A stretch of DNA of 64,000 nucleotides from Capillidium heterosporum (GCA_016630905.1 WBMQ01000014.1:806001-870000), one strand, 5' to 3'; positions 13,158-25,265 are shown, numbered from the stretch's first letter. Notes: generated by a model from the letters alone, not told the origin. A program made the numbers and translations.

Positions 13158-13479
13158 GCTGTACTTGAGTAGAGAAACCCTTCAATTTGAGGACGAACTA
13201 AAATACTTTAGTAAACTTTTAGGTGTCCAATGAATGCTTATAAACTCAATCTGCTGGCGTCAAGAATTTCTATTGGGTTAAAATGTAAGAAAGTTGGGTA
13301 TCGATGGTCTTATTTGATAGTACTATTCTGCATTTTTTACTTGTAAGTAGTATAGGATCTTTGGCTGTATAAGCACAAGACTACGTTTAAAATAAATGAC
13401 TAATATATATATATTCAAATGCTCATTAATATCAAGAGATGCTAGTTTAATAGAGAGCGAAGCTTTAAATTAAGCTCGT

Positions 13480-13712
13480 TTAACCTTTAATACTTTTATC
13501 AACAACAAAGCGGCCATATTTGTAAGAGCTAAATAAGGTAGGGGTTAAATAGGCAGTTATTGAATAAGGACACTTACGGATGGAAGTATATAGTGCGATT
13601 TGGTCAAATATAAAAGACTTGGATATGTGAATGGTTGATTGTTTGAGCTTGAAGTTGAAGACTGTAGCAAAAATACAAGTCAATTTAAAAACTTTGAAGC
13701 CTTATATATGCT
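13480..13712 (-). other. Candidate short transcription unit (microprotein or ncRNA)
   Basis: On the minus strand a TATA-like CATATATAAGG (13700-13711) is followed by an ATG-poor, CA-rich leader. A plausible 5' splice site (CC|GTAAGTGT) and 3' site (TTATTTAG|CTC) enclose about 49 nt with a branch-like AAC. The first ATG after it opens only 15 codons (MAALLLIKVLKVKRA). It could be a non-coding transcript, a microprotein or chance. Confidence 0.2.
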
Positions 13713-15376
13713 ATCTAAAACCTTATAGTCTTGGCTTATTTCATCGCTGTATATTAGAGTAGATACACCGTTCTAGTTACATAATAGAAACTCATGTCCA
13801 AACAGGATGAAGCGGAATACATAGTTTGCTTATTAGATATAGCTGTTCATCGGTATTGACAATTTATTTGTCGCATGGTTCTATTAATCGGTATTACTGA
13901 TTAATGCGTATAAATAATCCTTTTATTAAATTCTAATGCTACACTTTCGGCTTGAATAAAGAAACTCATTGTGTGCGTATTTAGCATTCATTTTGATAGA
14001 ACAGTATAATTCTTTGAATTAACATAGCATATCATTAATTTTCTAAGGATGTTACTACATATGTTCTTATATAAAATATCATCATTTATGTATTCAAGAG
14101 AAATTATTGCTCTAAAGTGAAATAGTAAAGGTGGGTATTTGGTATTCTAACCCTTTGGCTAGGATATCTCTATTATTTTAATGTATATTTATTGGCAGAA
14201 CTTTATTGGACATGTACATCCCATAGAATCCAAAATATATTTCTTGACTAAACGAGCGGTATGGGTAAATGTGAACTATATATTTACTGCTTCAACCAGA
14301 AGCAATATTTATGATTTTTGAGATACTTACCAACCTATACCATTGCATTTACAATTTAATATTTATAGTTTTATATTCTATACTGATTCTATTATCGATG
14401 TTTGCAAGTATTTTTGATATACTTTGAAAAAACTTTTGCAAGCCATCAAATTACATCCTTTCGCTTTATGGCTTTATCCACATTTCTTGGCTTTAAAGTG
14501 GCAAATAGAATGTCTTTATTAGATAATAAGCTAATATATGTCGATAACAAATAAATAATTAAAACTTTATATCAGCCACGGTAGCATATTAAATTAATAC
14601 ATTGTATAAAGACTATTATATTAGAAAAGCTACTTAGCTATTTATACTCGAACGTAATTTAAGGTAAAATTCACGCCTGGAAATACATTAAAGATATACT
14701 CTTGTACTTATTTAAATGTATATGTGCTTAGTCTTTATTTGAGGCTCGATATATATTTTACGCCTGAAAATAATGAAATGTAAATTCAACGTTCAGCTCA
14801 AAAACCCGAATTTGTCTTTTATTTGAAGATACTTGAGTGGAAATAATTAACTATTAATATTCACTTGATAGATAAAGTCAAAGAAACATATCAAAAGCTT
14901 TAAAATAAAGTGCATCTTTTAATTTGGACTATTAGCAGCTATCGGCTCTGTTTCAAAATACCCAATGAAGTTTGGTAAAAGTAGAGCATATTAACTCTTT
15001 ATTGGACTTATTAATGTAGTTTATAGCTATTGTTTATTATGGTAATTGAGCAATTACTCTGCCAACATCCATCATAAATAAAATAATCATGTGTCTACCA
15101 TGGGACTGCTTGATACCAACAAGTCGCTTGCCAAACACTCGAGATCTGCTACTGCCAACCAGAACCTAAGGAATTAATATCGTCTGATTTAGTTCGAAAG
15201 TATGGAAAGTCATCTGGCATGGCACTTGTTATATCTTTACTGAAGAAGCTATTTTGAGTTGGAATCCAAGTTGCATGCTAAACTTTAGAATAGCCGCATG
15301 ACTATTCCTAAAATATTTCCAAGGTCACAACACCTTGTCTTACAGGTGACATGAAAGCTGTTGATTTGAATTGCAA
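13713..15376. other. intergenic, AT-rich, 1.7 kb
   Basis: Very AT-rich sequence upstream of the subtilisin gene. No exon, RNA gene or repeat was recognised. Confidence 0.5.
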
Positions 15377-15385
15377 TATATAAAT
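15377..15385 (+). promoter_or_regulatory. TATA box of the S8 protease gene
   Basis: Reads TATATAAAT, 45 bp before the ATG at 15422. It argues against the upstream in-frame extension to 15371 as the true start. Confidence 0.6.
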
Positions 15386-15421
15386 CGAAATTTCTCAAAT
15401 TCAAGTCTTAAAAACTCCAAC

Positions 15422-16936
15422 ATGAAACTATCCCTCAACCTTTCGCTAAGTTTGACTTTACTAACCCTGGTGACCGGTGAGGCGACTCTCTCCAAACAAG
15501 TCCAGGCTGATTTATTGGGAAATAACAAGATCCCCATCCTAGTCCAACTCAAACCGGCCAACCTACCTGAGCTTGCCGGTACCTTGAAGCTAGCACCTAC
15601 CGACGACGTCAGCCGCCTCGACCAACATGCCGAAGACGTCTTCACCACTTTGACTAAACATGCCGCCAGCACCAAAGGTTCCGTCCAAAATTTGCTCGAC
15701 AAGTACAAGAGCCAGGGCAAGATCTCTGGCTATAGATCCTACTACATCTCCAACACCCTTGCCTTGGAAGCTGACAGCACCTTGATTACCGAGTTGAAAA
15801 AGTTGGACGAGGTCGAAGAGATCACTTCTAACCGTAAAGTTGCTTCAGGTACCTTGTCCTTGGATGGTGGAGCTGCTGTCTTAGCTGATGATCTGCAGTG
15901 GACCGGTAAGGAAGTGCACTGGAGTCTAAAGCACATCAATGCCACCAATATCCCTAAACACGTCCGATTTGCCGCCTCTCTTCTACGTTATGGTAGTGCT
16001 GACACCGGCGTCGACTACTTACACCCTGCCCTCAACGGTAACTACCGTGGTAAATTACGTAATGGCAAATACGACCACAACTACAACTGGTGGGATGCCA
16101 ACAAAGTTGCCAACGCTACCAATCCCAACAAAATATGTGGTATCGATTCTCAAATCCCCTGTGATGACCACCAGCATGGTTCTCACGTCATGGGTACAGC
16201 CGTCGGTGCTATGAATTTAGGTGTCTCTCCAACCACCCCCTGGATGGCCTGCAAAAATATGGATCAGAATTTCGGCTCTCCTGAATCTTACCTCGGCTGC
16301 TTGCAGTTCTTCTTAGCCCCTACCAACTTGCAAGGCACCCATCCCAAACCTTACCTACGCCCCCACGTAATTGGAAATTCGTACTACTGCCCCGGTGAAG
16401 AAGGATGCGCTCGCTCCACTTTCAAGTACGCTATGCGCGCTATGAAATCAGCTGGTATCTTCATGTCTGTTTGCGCTGGTAACGACGGTAGGGGTGGTTG
16501 TTCTACTATATTGTCGCCCCCCGCTATCGACCCCAACGCCTTCTCGGTAGCTGCTACCAAGTACCTATCTAATGATCGAGCTAGCTTCTCATCGCTTGGC
16601 CCTGTACCTGAACGTCCTAACTTCGCTTTGGATCTTGCAGCACCCGGCGTCAACGTTACTTCGTCTGTTCCTGGTGGTAAGTATGCCGCCTTCCAAGGTA
16701 CTTCAATGGCTACTCCCCACGTTGCTGGCGCTGCTTTATTGATTATTGCTGCTTGCCCCCACTTGAATCGAAGGGTTGATTTGATTTCCAAGGTGCTGTA
16801 CAGGTCAGCTACCCCCCTCTACCCCACCTTGATGTGTGGCAACGATAAGAAAGATACAATTCCGAATAATGAATTTGGTTATGGTGCCCTTAATGTCGCC
16901 AAGGCTTTGGAGCTATGTAAGCGAACTTGGTATTAG
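15422..16936 (+). CDS. Secreted subtilisin-like serine protease (S8), bacterial-type
   Basis: An extracellular endopeptidase, intronless, 504 residues from the ATG at 15422, which directly starts a signal peptide (MKLSLNLSLSLTLLTLVTG). An I9-like propeptide follows (about residues 25-140; VEEITSNRKV lies near its end). The catalytic Asp is in GSADTGVDYLHPAL, the His in DDHQHGSHVMGTA, the oxyanion-region Asn in VIGNSYYC and the Ser in GTSMATPHVAGAA. The phrases CGIDSQIPCDDH, ACKNMDQNFGSPESYLGCLQFFLAPT and GPVPERPNFALDLAAPGVN resemble bacterial S8 proteases more than fungal proteinase K types. Such copies are known from insect-associated early-diverging fungi, so horizontal acquisition is plausible but was not tested. 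Roles in nutrition or host degradation are inference. The frame is intact throughout. Confidence 0.92.
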   Translation: MKLSLNLSLSLTLLTLVTGEATLSKQVQADLLGNNKIPILVQLKPANLPELAGTLKLAPTDDVSRLDQHAEDVFTTLTKHAASTKGSVQNLLDKYKSQGKISGYRSYYISNTLALEADSTLITELKKLDEVEEITSNRKVASGTLSLDGGAAVLADDLQWTGKEVHWSLKHINATNIPKHVRFAASLLRYGSADTGVDYLHPALNGNYRGKLRNGKYDHNYNWWDANKVANATNPNKICGIDSQIPCDDHQHGSHVMGTAVGAMNLGVSPTTPWMACKNMDQNFGSPESYLGCLQFFLAPTNLQGTHPKPYLRPHVIGNSYYCPGEEGCARSTFKYAMRAMKSAGIFMSVCAGNDGRGGCSTILSPPAIDPNAFSVAATKYLSNDRASFSSLGPVPERPNFALDLAAPGVNVTSSVPGGKYAAFQGTSMATPHVAGAALLIIAACPHLNRRVDLISKVLYRSATPLYPTLMCGNDKKDTIPNNEFGYGALNVAKALELCKRTWY

Positions 16937-17262
16937 GTATAATGTAATATTTATAATAAAGTATGAGCGTGGTATTAATTTTTTGTTTTGATATTTATTG
17001 ATCATGCTGTTATTGAAGTTTGCTAGGGCTAAAGGACTCTATTTTAGAAACGTATACAAATGTTGATAACGAATTTAATATTCGGTTATAGATAGGTATA
17101 GAAAAAACTGTTATTATTTAGCACTAGCTTATCAATTTAGTAATCAAAGCTATCCAAGGTGTTTACAAATAATAATTTGTGTTAAAATTACAAAGATATG
17201 GCCAAAATAAAAGCTATTTACCAGTGCCAAGAACTTTAATAGTGTATGTGAATCTATATACT
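16937..17262. other. short convergent intergenic region
   Basis: 3' flanks of the protease and POP4 genes. AT-rich, with AATAAA-like sequence just after the protease stop. No other feature was seen. Confidence 0.5.
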
Positions 17263-18148
17263 TTATAGTTGAATGCTCGGCTTTGACTTGAACTTCTTGA
17301 TCGCTTTGTCGTGCGGTCGAACTATCAGGTGGTTGCCGAACAGATGGTAGGCAATCCCTTCAATCTCAATGGTAAACCTAGTGCCTTGCTTTGGTAACGC
17401 TACATAAACAAAATGAATATAGACATGTAATGGTAAAAGCTACCTTTTAGCTGATTATCTTCGGTAACTACTTGGAACGTATTTAGGGTTTCGTATATGA
17501 CGATACCACTTATACCAAATATGCTGACGTTCTTGGTTTGAGTGACTTGAGAATAGGGTTAGTTGAGATATGGAAGAAAGGAACACCTTACCTGTTATCA
17601 AAGAACCGTGCAAGTCAGCTTTCACCAGAGCAGCTCCCAACTCGGCTTTGTTGGAAATTATTTTTTCAATGTACTTTTTCCATAAATTGTTTAAAGGCAG
17701 TAGATTGGAATAGCTGATAGATTAGTATAGATGTAGTAAAATAAGCTTACTTTAAACTGGCTTTGTCTAATTTATATATACCTAATTCACGCTTCTGCCT
17801 ACCCGATAGTAACCTGCGCTTGTGGTACAACTGTTCACTTGGAGGCTCGGGTTTAAGTACCTTACTGTATTTGAAAAAGTAGGGCTGGTCTAGTTGAGAG
17901 GTGGTGATGGTCTTGCCGAGTTGGAGATCGGTTCTTAGATATTTTTCGAGAAAGTTGGAGGATTGGTTGAGTTTTAAATTCTAGTAGTAAATGGTAGGAA
18001 AATATAAAGGTTAATATAAAATTGAAAAACCAAGATATATGGGTAGCCTTACTTTTGATTTCAGATAAGGCTTCAATAACCTTTCGGGTAGTTTGCCTTC
18101 GTTAGCTTCATTGGTTTCGATCTTTTCCGCCTTTTGGTTGGAACTCAT
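17263..18148 (-). CDS. POP4: RNase P/MRP protein subunit POP4 (Rpp29)
   Basis: A protein subunit of RNase P (tRNA 5' maturation) and RNase MRP (rRNA processing). Most of it is hidden in small exons. It starts MSSNQKAEKIETNEANEGKL. It then has the basic Rpp29 block HKRRLLSGRQKRELGIYKL, the Sm-like core KAELGAALVKADLHGSLIT / VTQTKNVSIFGISGIVIYET / LNTFQVVTEDNQLK, and the conserved end LPKQGTRFTIEIEGIAYHLF followed by GNHLIVRPHDKAIKKFKSK and a stop at 17263. At least four short GT-AG introns are needed (for example 17703-17749 region, 17576-17592 region and 17401-17443 region; exact edges approximate). All joins keep frame. Length (about 250 residues) and motif order match the family. Confidence 0.88.
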
Positions 18149-20073
18149 TTTGAGCTGGTTGCAAAGTTGGAGGTTGCTACTTTTGAATTTTGTTTCCTGA
18201 TAAAAATTTAAGTTTTGGGAGTTTGGCAGACTGGTTTACCGATTTTAGTATCTCTAGCCGTTTATTTGCTCAAAATTTGCAACTTTGTCACACTGCAAAT
18301 ATTTTTGCAGATAGATTTAATTGTAAAATTGGGTTTAAGATATATACAGCTCTGTCAAAAAGTGCTGCAAATTGATATATATTTTGTCCACATAGCCAAA
18401 GTGGTTTTTTACTAGTTCAACAGTAAAGTTTTCACATCTACATGTATGGGATAGTAATGGATTTGCAACACTTCTTTCAATTTGAGTGATGCATATAGAT
18501 AAAGCAAATTGAAAATTAGCCATTTCGACTTTCAAATCCCCATCCAAAACCTGCTTTTGATAAGCTGATGTCTCGAGTACAGCGTGGACCTATTCCCTTC
18601 CGAAACGAATTCAACCTCTTGTTCTCATTCATTTTCAGCTCTATTATTACAAGTTTCAACTATAAAGGTCGGAAACTAACGTACTAAATGACATAATCCA
18701 CTGCATATAATCCATATTGAGCTTGCTTAAACGCTAGTTTAGGAAATTAAAGCTTATCCGTACTCAATACTAACTTTAGTTTTGACGGGTTAGATGTTCG
18801 GCAAGTGATTAATCCGAAGAAAAGTGATGTCAAAATTTTAGTTGACCTACTTTCTATTGAATATATATTATTATATTAAAACAATGTCTATAAAAGGCTT
18901 AAGCCGGAATAAAGCTACATACTAAACCCTTGGAGAGATACAAGCTTGTATAGCAAAGTACTCGACTATTGCTCAGCTTTATTGGTCTTAGTAAAAACTT
19001 TGCTAGTAGGAGCTTTATTGAAACATGTCGTTTGGAGAAATCTAATGCAGTTTAAAGATTCTTGGGCTGGATGGCAAGACATCATTTCTAAGACACTTAG
19101 CCTAAGTATAACTAAACCATTGGGCTCTGTAGGTGATTTCTTGGCAGTTTGAGTTTGCAGTGGCTCATCTAATTTCAGGTTCGATGCTACGGCAGATGTC
19201 CGAGTGTAGGCCCAGTATAAAGTTTATCAACTTTGCCAAATAGTTCTAGTTGCTAATTTGCGAGGTATCGTATCCGCTCCGCTCTAAACCAAGCAAGGAA
19301 AATTAAAGTGATTGGTGATGATGCGAACGAGGTAAAGTGCCTAGTTGAACAGCAGTGAGATTTGGGGTTGAAAGCTGTCGGAAAACTATCGCTTTTGAAA
19401 CAATGACTAGCCATAGATGCTGATGTTTGAATGAAGCTGCCACCTTTGATTTTTTCGAAATGTAAACCTCGATAGATCTTGTAATAGGTACATGGTATAT
19501 ACAGTCTTATGGGCAAATTAGTAGTGAGCCAATTTGAGCTTTTTCAAAGGATGAGCCTAGCCTCTTTACATTGTGAGGCTACAATACAAATATGTGTATA
19601 AGTACAGACGATGTCATAGGATGTCGGTCCAAAAAAGAAAAGATAGATTTTCAATAATTTATAAAAGTTTCGCATATGGAAAGCTAAAGCTTGCGGTTGA
19701 CTGTAATAACTGTTTTGCCACCGCTGTTCCAATTTCGTACGCTTATTTAGTTCGATATAATTTAAGAGAAACTATACTTTTAAATGTAGACAGTCAAAAT
19801 TCTAGCCAACGTAAATGGTACTACCGATTATCGAACAATACCTTTCATTGGATTTAGTATACATAAATGGTAGTATTCTGTTGCTAAAACAAAGGCGGTG
19901 AACATCAAGTGTAAGCTCCTAAAACTTCAACCTCACGTTTATCTGCCCTGTTCTTAATTTTACTCTACGTTACAAAAGTGCTGGTAGATAAACTTTGGAT
20001 AAAAGTACGTACCTACGACCTAGTCGCCCATTTCGCTTTTCTTTTTCTTTTTATGTCCATAGTGTTGTAAATA
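18149..20073. other. intergenic, 1.9 kb, between divergent POP4 and GPCR genes
   Basis: Several short frames (60-94 codons, e.g. 18946-19152 and 19253-19516) lack ATG context, introns or similarity. A TATA-like CTATAAAAG at about 18887-18896 has no convincing gene behind it. Nothing else was recognised. Confidence 0.4.
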
Positions 20074-21152
20074 ATGGTAGAACTTTTATACATGGCGACA
20101 GCCGTAAACTACATTGTCGGCTCCTTGTCTATAATCTCCATCCCCGCCAACTTGACCGTGCTTTATATAACTTCTAGAGACCATGATAGCTTTACTCTGG
20201 ATCACAAACTGATCATATGTACCTCTATCATCGATTTGCTTCTATCCATGGTAAACATTTTTGTGGCTGCCATCGAGCTAAGTACCAAGCACCTCATTCT
20301 CAACAGCATCATCTTCTGCCAGTCAGTAAGTTTCGTTTTGACAGTCATGTTAATTTCGTCGGCCACTTTCGTATGCGTCCTGTCGTTGAACCGGTATCTT
20401 ATCTTGTGCCATCAAATCAAGTGTAAAGATATAAGACTGTGGCTCATAATCCTACTCAACATCGGACTGGTAGTTATTCTAGGATTGAACTGCGCCATCA
20501 AGGGTGGATTCAAAGTTTCGACGGGATTGACCTACTGTTTACCCGACTTAAAGGTGGCTTGGATGCCAAGTTGTACTATTGGATGATCGTCGTCATAATG
20601 GTGATCGGTCTACAAGCACTCAATTACTTCTTCCTACAAATCTTCAAATCCCGCGCTAAGATCGGATCCAAGGTGAAAGCGCGTAGGCAATTGAACTTTG
20701 GCACCAAACTGAATCGGTGGAATATCAACAATGAGGACAGCCAAACTTCAGTTAGTACCAACAACCCAATACTCAGCCCACAGTTGACCTTGAACCGACA
20801 AAGTTTTGCGTGCAGTAGCCGCATATCCAACCTAGATATCCGTGAGAATACCGATGCAGCTGTAGAAAGCCAGCCCGACGACAATCAAAGCTGTAGGGAG
20901 GCACGTAGTATAGGATTACGATCGACTTTATTTTTAATTGTATATAACTTGTGCTTTTTACCCAGCCTTATAGGGTTACTATGGGATATCATTGGGAACG
21001 ACTACCGACCCCCCGTCCTAGACTCCATCAACGCGGTCGCCATACACCTCCCTGAAGTCTTTAACCCCATCCTCGTACTATTTTTACATGCCAAATTGAG
21101 TAAGGACTTTTTCAATTTGATCGATAGCTTTTGGAATCGTGATAGGCAGTAA
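20074..21152 (+). CDS. Rhodopsin-family-like (class A) G-protein-coupled receptor
   Basis: A seven-transmembrane receptor of about 355 residues; the ligand is unknown. The hydrophobic segments begin at YIVGSLSIISIPANLTVLYI (TM1). TM2 contains IDLLLSMVNIF. TM3 ends in the DRY-like SLNRYLILC. TM4 is LIILLNIGLVVILGL and TM5 WMIVVIMVIGLQALNYFF. A long hydrophilic third loop follows. TM6 is LFLIVYNLCFLPSLIGLL (CFLP in place of CWxP), and TM7 contains the NPxxY-like NPILVLF. Upstream and downstream halves lie in different frames. Between CLPDL and LYYWM (about 20545-20580) the frame moves by -1, or 17 nt (20554-20570, starting GT and ending AG) are skipped. The rest is intact, so the gene is probably functional. 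Confidence 0.8.
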
Positions 21153-22297
21153 GTAATGACAGTTGGATTTGTGGAACTTGGTTTGGGTTTCGATATATCG
21201 GTAAATGTGTAAGGATACTCACACGAGCTTTATCCTGTACTCTTCTATACTTTGGACTGAGATATCGATTCCGCCTGGTAGAACTTGAGAAAAACTGATG
21301 GTCTCATTCGAAACATATTTTCAAGATAACCATGCATTTCTCACATGTATATTCAAGTAAGGACATGATGGAGACAACCATATCTCAGCTGAACTGAAGG
21401 TTAGATTGAATTTTGTAAGAAACGACAAAATGGCAGAGTACTAAAATTCAAATAGCACACTAGTAAGTATATTTATTTGCGAACTTGTTCTAAATTCAAC
21501 CCTCGATCCTCCCTCTTATTTATAAGATAGTTTTTAATCAACTTGGCTTCAAACCAAATGTATATAACTTTTGCCCATCTAAATTTGTTGAATATCCTGA
21601 TAAAAAATTCAAGAAACGCCATATATATGCTATTTTTTATTATTTATGATGCTTAAATTATTATACCATGTGGTGACTATATCTTTGTAACATTGAGGTA
21701 TGATAAAAGGTCAGTATCACTACTCTGCCAGATTATGGATCTCATTGTTTCGATCTAAGTAAACTTTTACTAAAAACTATCTATAAAAAGTAAAAAAGTA
21801 TTTATGGGTTATGTTTTTCGATATAACTATACCGAATGTTTTATTTAAGAGTGTAACCATCTCGTACATGCCAGGACACCTTCAACCTGAAAGCAATTGT
21901 TACAATATGATGTTTCATCTGTAAGAGGATACTTGAACATCCATCGTTCTGACACTGCTTAAGTCCAGTCTTACTGTCACTTTGCTCATCCTACAGCAGG
22001 ATTTATATACATATTATGCCTTTCGGCCGATATAAAACTTATTTGGCCTTGCAAATAAATACTCCAAGAGGCAATAGCTTTCGTATCATTTGCCACGTTA
22101 CACTATTCTTGGTTAAAATTTCACCATCCTAAATCAGGTGCTACAAATTCTTTAAAGTATCGATTCTCATTGATTGATTCACTAATTGAAAACTTTGTAG
22201 AAATATTCCGTCAACTCTCGCTATAAAAACCATTCCAGACTTCATTCTCATCAATCCATCACTCAGAGTTAGAAGTTCAAAAGAAAAGGAAGAGAAC
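21153..22297. other. intergenic, 1.1 kb
   Basis: 3' flank of the GPCR and promoter of MRI1. AT-rich; apart from the TATA element nothing was recognised. Confidence 0.5.
22222..22229 (+). promoter_or_regulatory. TATA box of MRI1
   Basis: Reads TATAAAAA, 76 bp upstream of the ATG at 22298. Confidence 0.6.
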
Positions 22298-23458
22298 ATG
22301 TCCACCAACACTAGCCCCAGTGCCAGCAAAACCTTACAAGCCATAAAATACGTCCGAGGAAAGCTAGAGATCCTGGATCAGCTCCAACTCCCCCACATCT
22401 CAACTTACGTCGATGTACCCAACTCAGAAGTCGGCCACTTTGCCATCAAGTCGATGCAAGTGCGGGGTGCCCCCGCCATAGCTATAGTAGCAGCCCTCTC
22501 CTTGGCGGTCGAAGTCTACCACCTAAAGCCCACTTTCAAATCCAGCAAAGAAGTCAACGAATTTATCAACCAAAAGCTAGAGTATCTCAAGACTTCGCGA
22601 CCAACCGCCGTCAACTTATTTGATGCCGCTAGTAAACTTTCCAACGCTTTACAAGCTTTTACTGCAGCTAATGAGTCCTCAGATGAAGCAGTTGACCACT
22701 ACTTGCAACTTAGCGAAAAGATGTTGGAGGACGACGTTAAGGACAACAAAGCTATCGGGGACTTTGGTAAAAAGTTTTTGTTGGAACACTACCAAACCCT
22801 GGGCAAGACCGAGTTGAGTTTACTTACTCACTGCAACACGGGATCATTGGCGACTGCCGGGTATGGTACTGCATTAGGTATCATCCGTTCTTTCTTCTAC
22901 AACCAGCAACTCACCCACGCCTACTGTACCGAAACTCGCCCCTACAACCAAGGTTCCCGTCTTACCGCCTACGAACTCAGCGTTGAAGACATCCCCTCAA
23001 CCCTAATCTGCGACTCTATGGTAACCTATTTGTTAAGCCAGAGCAAAGTCGACGGCATAGTTGTTGGGGCCGACCGCGTTGCCAACAACGGAGATACCGC
23101 CAACAAGGTAGGCACTTATCAGTTGGCAGTCTTGGCCAGTTACTTCCGTATCCCCTTTGTAGTTGCAGCCCCCACCACTTCCATCGACGTCGAATGTAAC
23201 CACGGTAATAAAATCGTAATTGAGATGCGTCCTGCTGTAGAAGTTAAGACGAACACCGGAGTCGATGCCAATGGGAATAGGGGTGTCGTGACGGTTGCCG
23301 ATCCCAAGATCGCGGTATGGAACCCAGCCTTCGATGTCACCCCAAGTAAGTTGATCTCAGCTATCGTCACTGAGTTAGGGATTATTCGACCCGACGCCGA
23401 AGGTAAGTTCAACCTGCGACAGGAGATCCAGAAGCTACGGGAGGCTAAGCAGGCTTGA
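22298..23458 (+). CDS. MRI1: Methylthioribose-1-phosphate isomerase
   Basis: Converts 5-methylthioribose-1-phosphate to 5-methylthioribulose-1-phosphate in the methionine salvage pathway; related to eIF2B alpha/beta/delta. A single intronless frame of 386 residues, the usual length. Characteristic segments are the phosphate-binding MQVRGAPAIAIVAAL, the catalytic-cysteine region LTHCNTGSLATAGYGTALG, the CTETRPYNQGSRLTAYEL block and the catalytic-aspartate region VVGADRVANNGDTANKVGTY. The ATG at 22298 lies 76 bp after a TATA box and gives a normal N terminus (MSTNTSPSASKTLQAIKYVR). No break or missing residue was seen. Confidence 0.97.
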   Translation: MSTNTSPSASKTLQAIKYVRGKLEILDQLQLPHISTYVDVPNSEVGHFAIKSMQVRGAPAIAIVAALSLAVEVYHLKPTFKSSKEVNEFINQKLEYLKTSRPTAVNLFDAASKLSNALQAFTAANESSDEAVDHYLQLSEKMLEDDVKDNKAIGDFGKKFLLEHYQTLGKTELSLLTHCNTGSLATAGYGTALGIIRSFFYNQQLTHAYCTETRPYNQGSRLTAYELSVEDIPSTLICDSMVTYLLSQSKVDGIVVGADRVANNGDTANKVGTYQLAVLASYFRIPFVVAAPTTSIDVECNHGNKIVIEMRPAVEVKTNTGVDANGNRGVVTVADPKIAVWNPAFDVTPSKLISAIVTELGIIRPDAEGKFNLRQEIQKLREAKQA

Positions 23459-25265
23459 ACCAATATCTAATTTGGAGGCTATAGTTCATATTGAAAATTG
23501 ATTTTTTTCAAGGGTAAGTAAACGTTTTATAACCAAACTTTACCCTGCTTTAGTACATATTTTGAGAAGATATACCTTTTGGCCATATATTTATTCCTTG
23601 AACTCCTAAATTTACATAGGATATTACCTTGTCGAGTATATCATATGTCATTGAAGGATATTCAATCATTTATGAGGTACACAACTACATTTATAGTAAA
23701 TCAATAGCCGGATACATGAGATATATTTTAATACCTTTTCAAAGTGATATTGCTTACCAAAACATTATTCGATTTACTATATCTAATTTATAGCTGCATT
23801 TACACTTGCTCCATCTCTTTACAATCAACTTAGCCTACTATAGAGCTGCCAACATTACAGATCTATAGCCTATTGTCCAATACTTTTATACCTTAAATCT
23901 TTACTAAAGTACCAAACTATATTGATTCAGATCTATTATAATATTATCTATTTATACTATAATAACCTTGTTTTATTTATTTAAGATTCTATTGTTAAAT
24001 ACCTATCTACACATCTCATTTATATCATTGATATCCATTAGTTACAAAATTTTACTAAATATATAAAGCTTTAAATTAATATGTTTTAAAATTCATTTAT
24101 TAGCTTTTATTTTGTTAAAGTGTTTTAAAAAACTGAATGCTAGTTAAGTTGATTGTAAATAGAAGGTAAATAATCATATACCTGAAACAAATATATCTAC
24201 TATTCTATATATAATAAAAAACTATAGTATATTAATACCTATACTTTAACTATGATTTTTTTATACCTTTTAATAATTTTTATAAATCTATACTTAACTT
24301 TTCAAAAGATAATTAAAGTTAGAAACTATTATCTAAAAATCAAATTTAAATTATAATACTTTTATTATTACTTTTGCTTTTTTAAAGGCTATGCAATAAA
24401 GTAAAAAATTAGTACTTACTTTAATATATAAAAAAGTACTAGTATAAAGCTGAAAATCTTAAAAATATATATACTAACCTTAATTATTATAATCTTTACT
24501 ATTAGATTATAGACTTATTTTACTTATTTATTCTTTATATTATTTGTTTTATTATATTTTTAATTTATAATTATTTTAGTTATAAACCTATTTTACTTTT
24601 TTAAAATATATTAATTACTTTAATACTTTTTAATTTAATTACTATTTTAGATTTTAAATAATTAGTAATACTATACTTAATATATAAATTCTAATAGTAC
24701 TACTTTATTAATTATTTATTAAAAAAGAAATAATTTACTTTAAATCTTATTATACTAAATAGTAAATTTTTTTACTATAGCTATTTTTTATTATTAGATA
24801 CTATAATATATATTTTAATTTTTATACTTTTTTAGCTTATTTTATTTAAACCTTCTTTATCTTTTTAGATAATTTGTATTACTTGTAAAGTTTAAAAAGG
24901 TGCTGTAGGATCCAACTAATAATGATATTATAATGGAAGCATATAATATAAAATATTAGAATAGTAGAACTAATACCAATTATAGCATTAATAATATAAA
25001 TTACCTAAAGGAGATAAGTTTAAAGAAAAGTAAAGAAAGTTTGAGCAGAGTGAGCTAAGAGAGTATAAAAGTCAAACTATATATTTGTATGATTTAATAA
25101 TTAAAAGGCTAACTAAGAACAATACTTTATTTATAAATAAAATAGATCAGGCTATCAGAAACAGTTATAGTAAAAGAAAACAAATTAAGCTATCATAATA
25201 GCTATAGTTAATAATTGAAATTAAGAGGTAAATAACAGCTATTTAGAAAATAGCAAGGTGGAATG

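Noticed and set aside
15371-15421. An upstream extension of the S8 protease start
   Set aside because: It would begin on top of the TATA box and put 17 residues before a perfect signal peptide; the ATG at 15422 is better.
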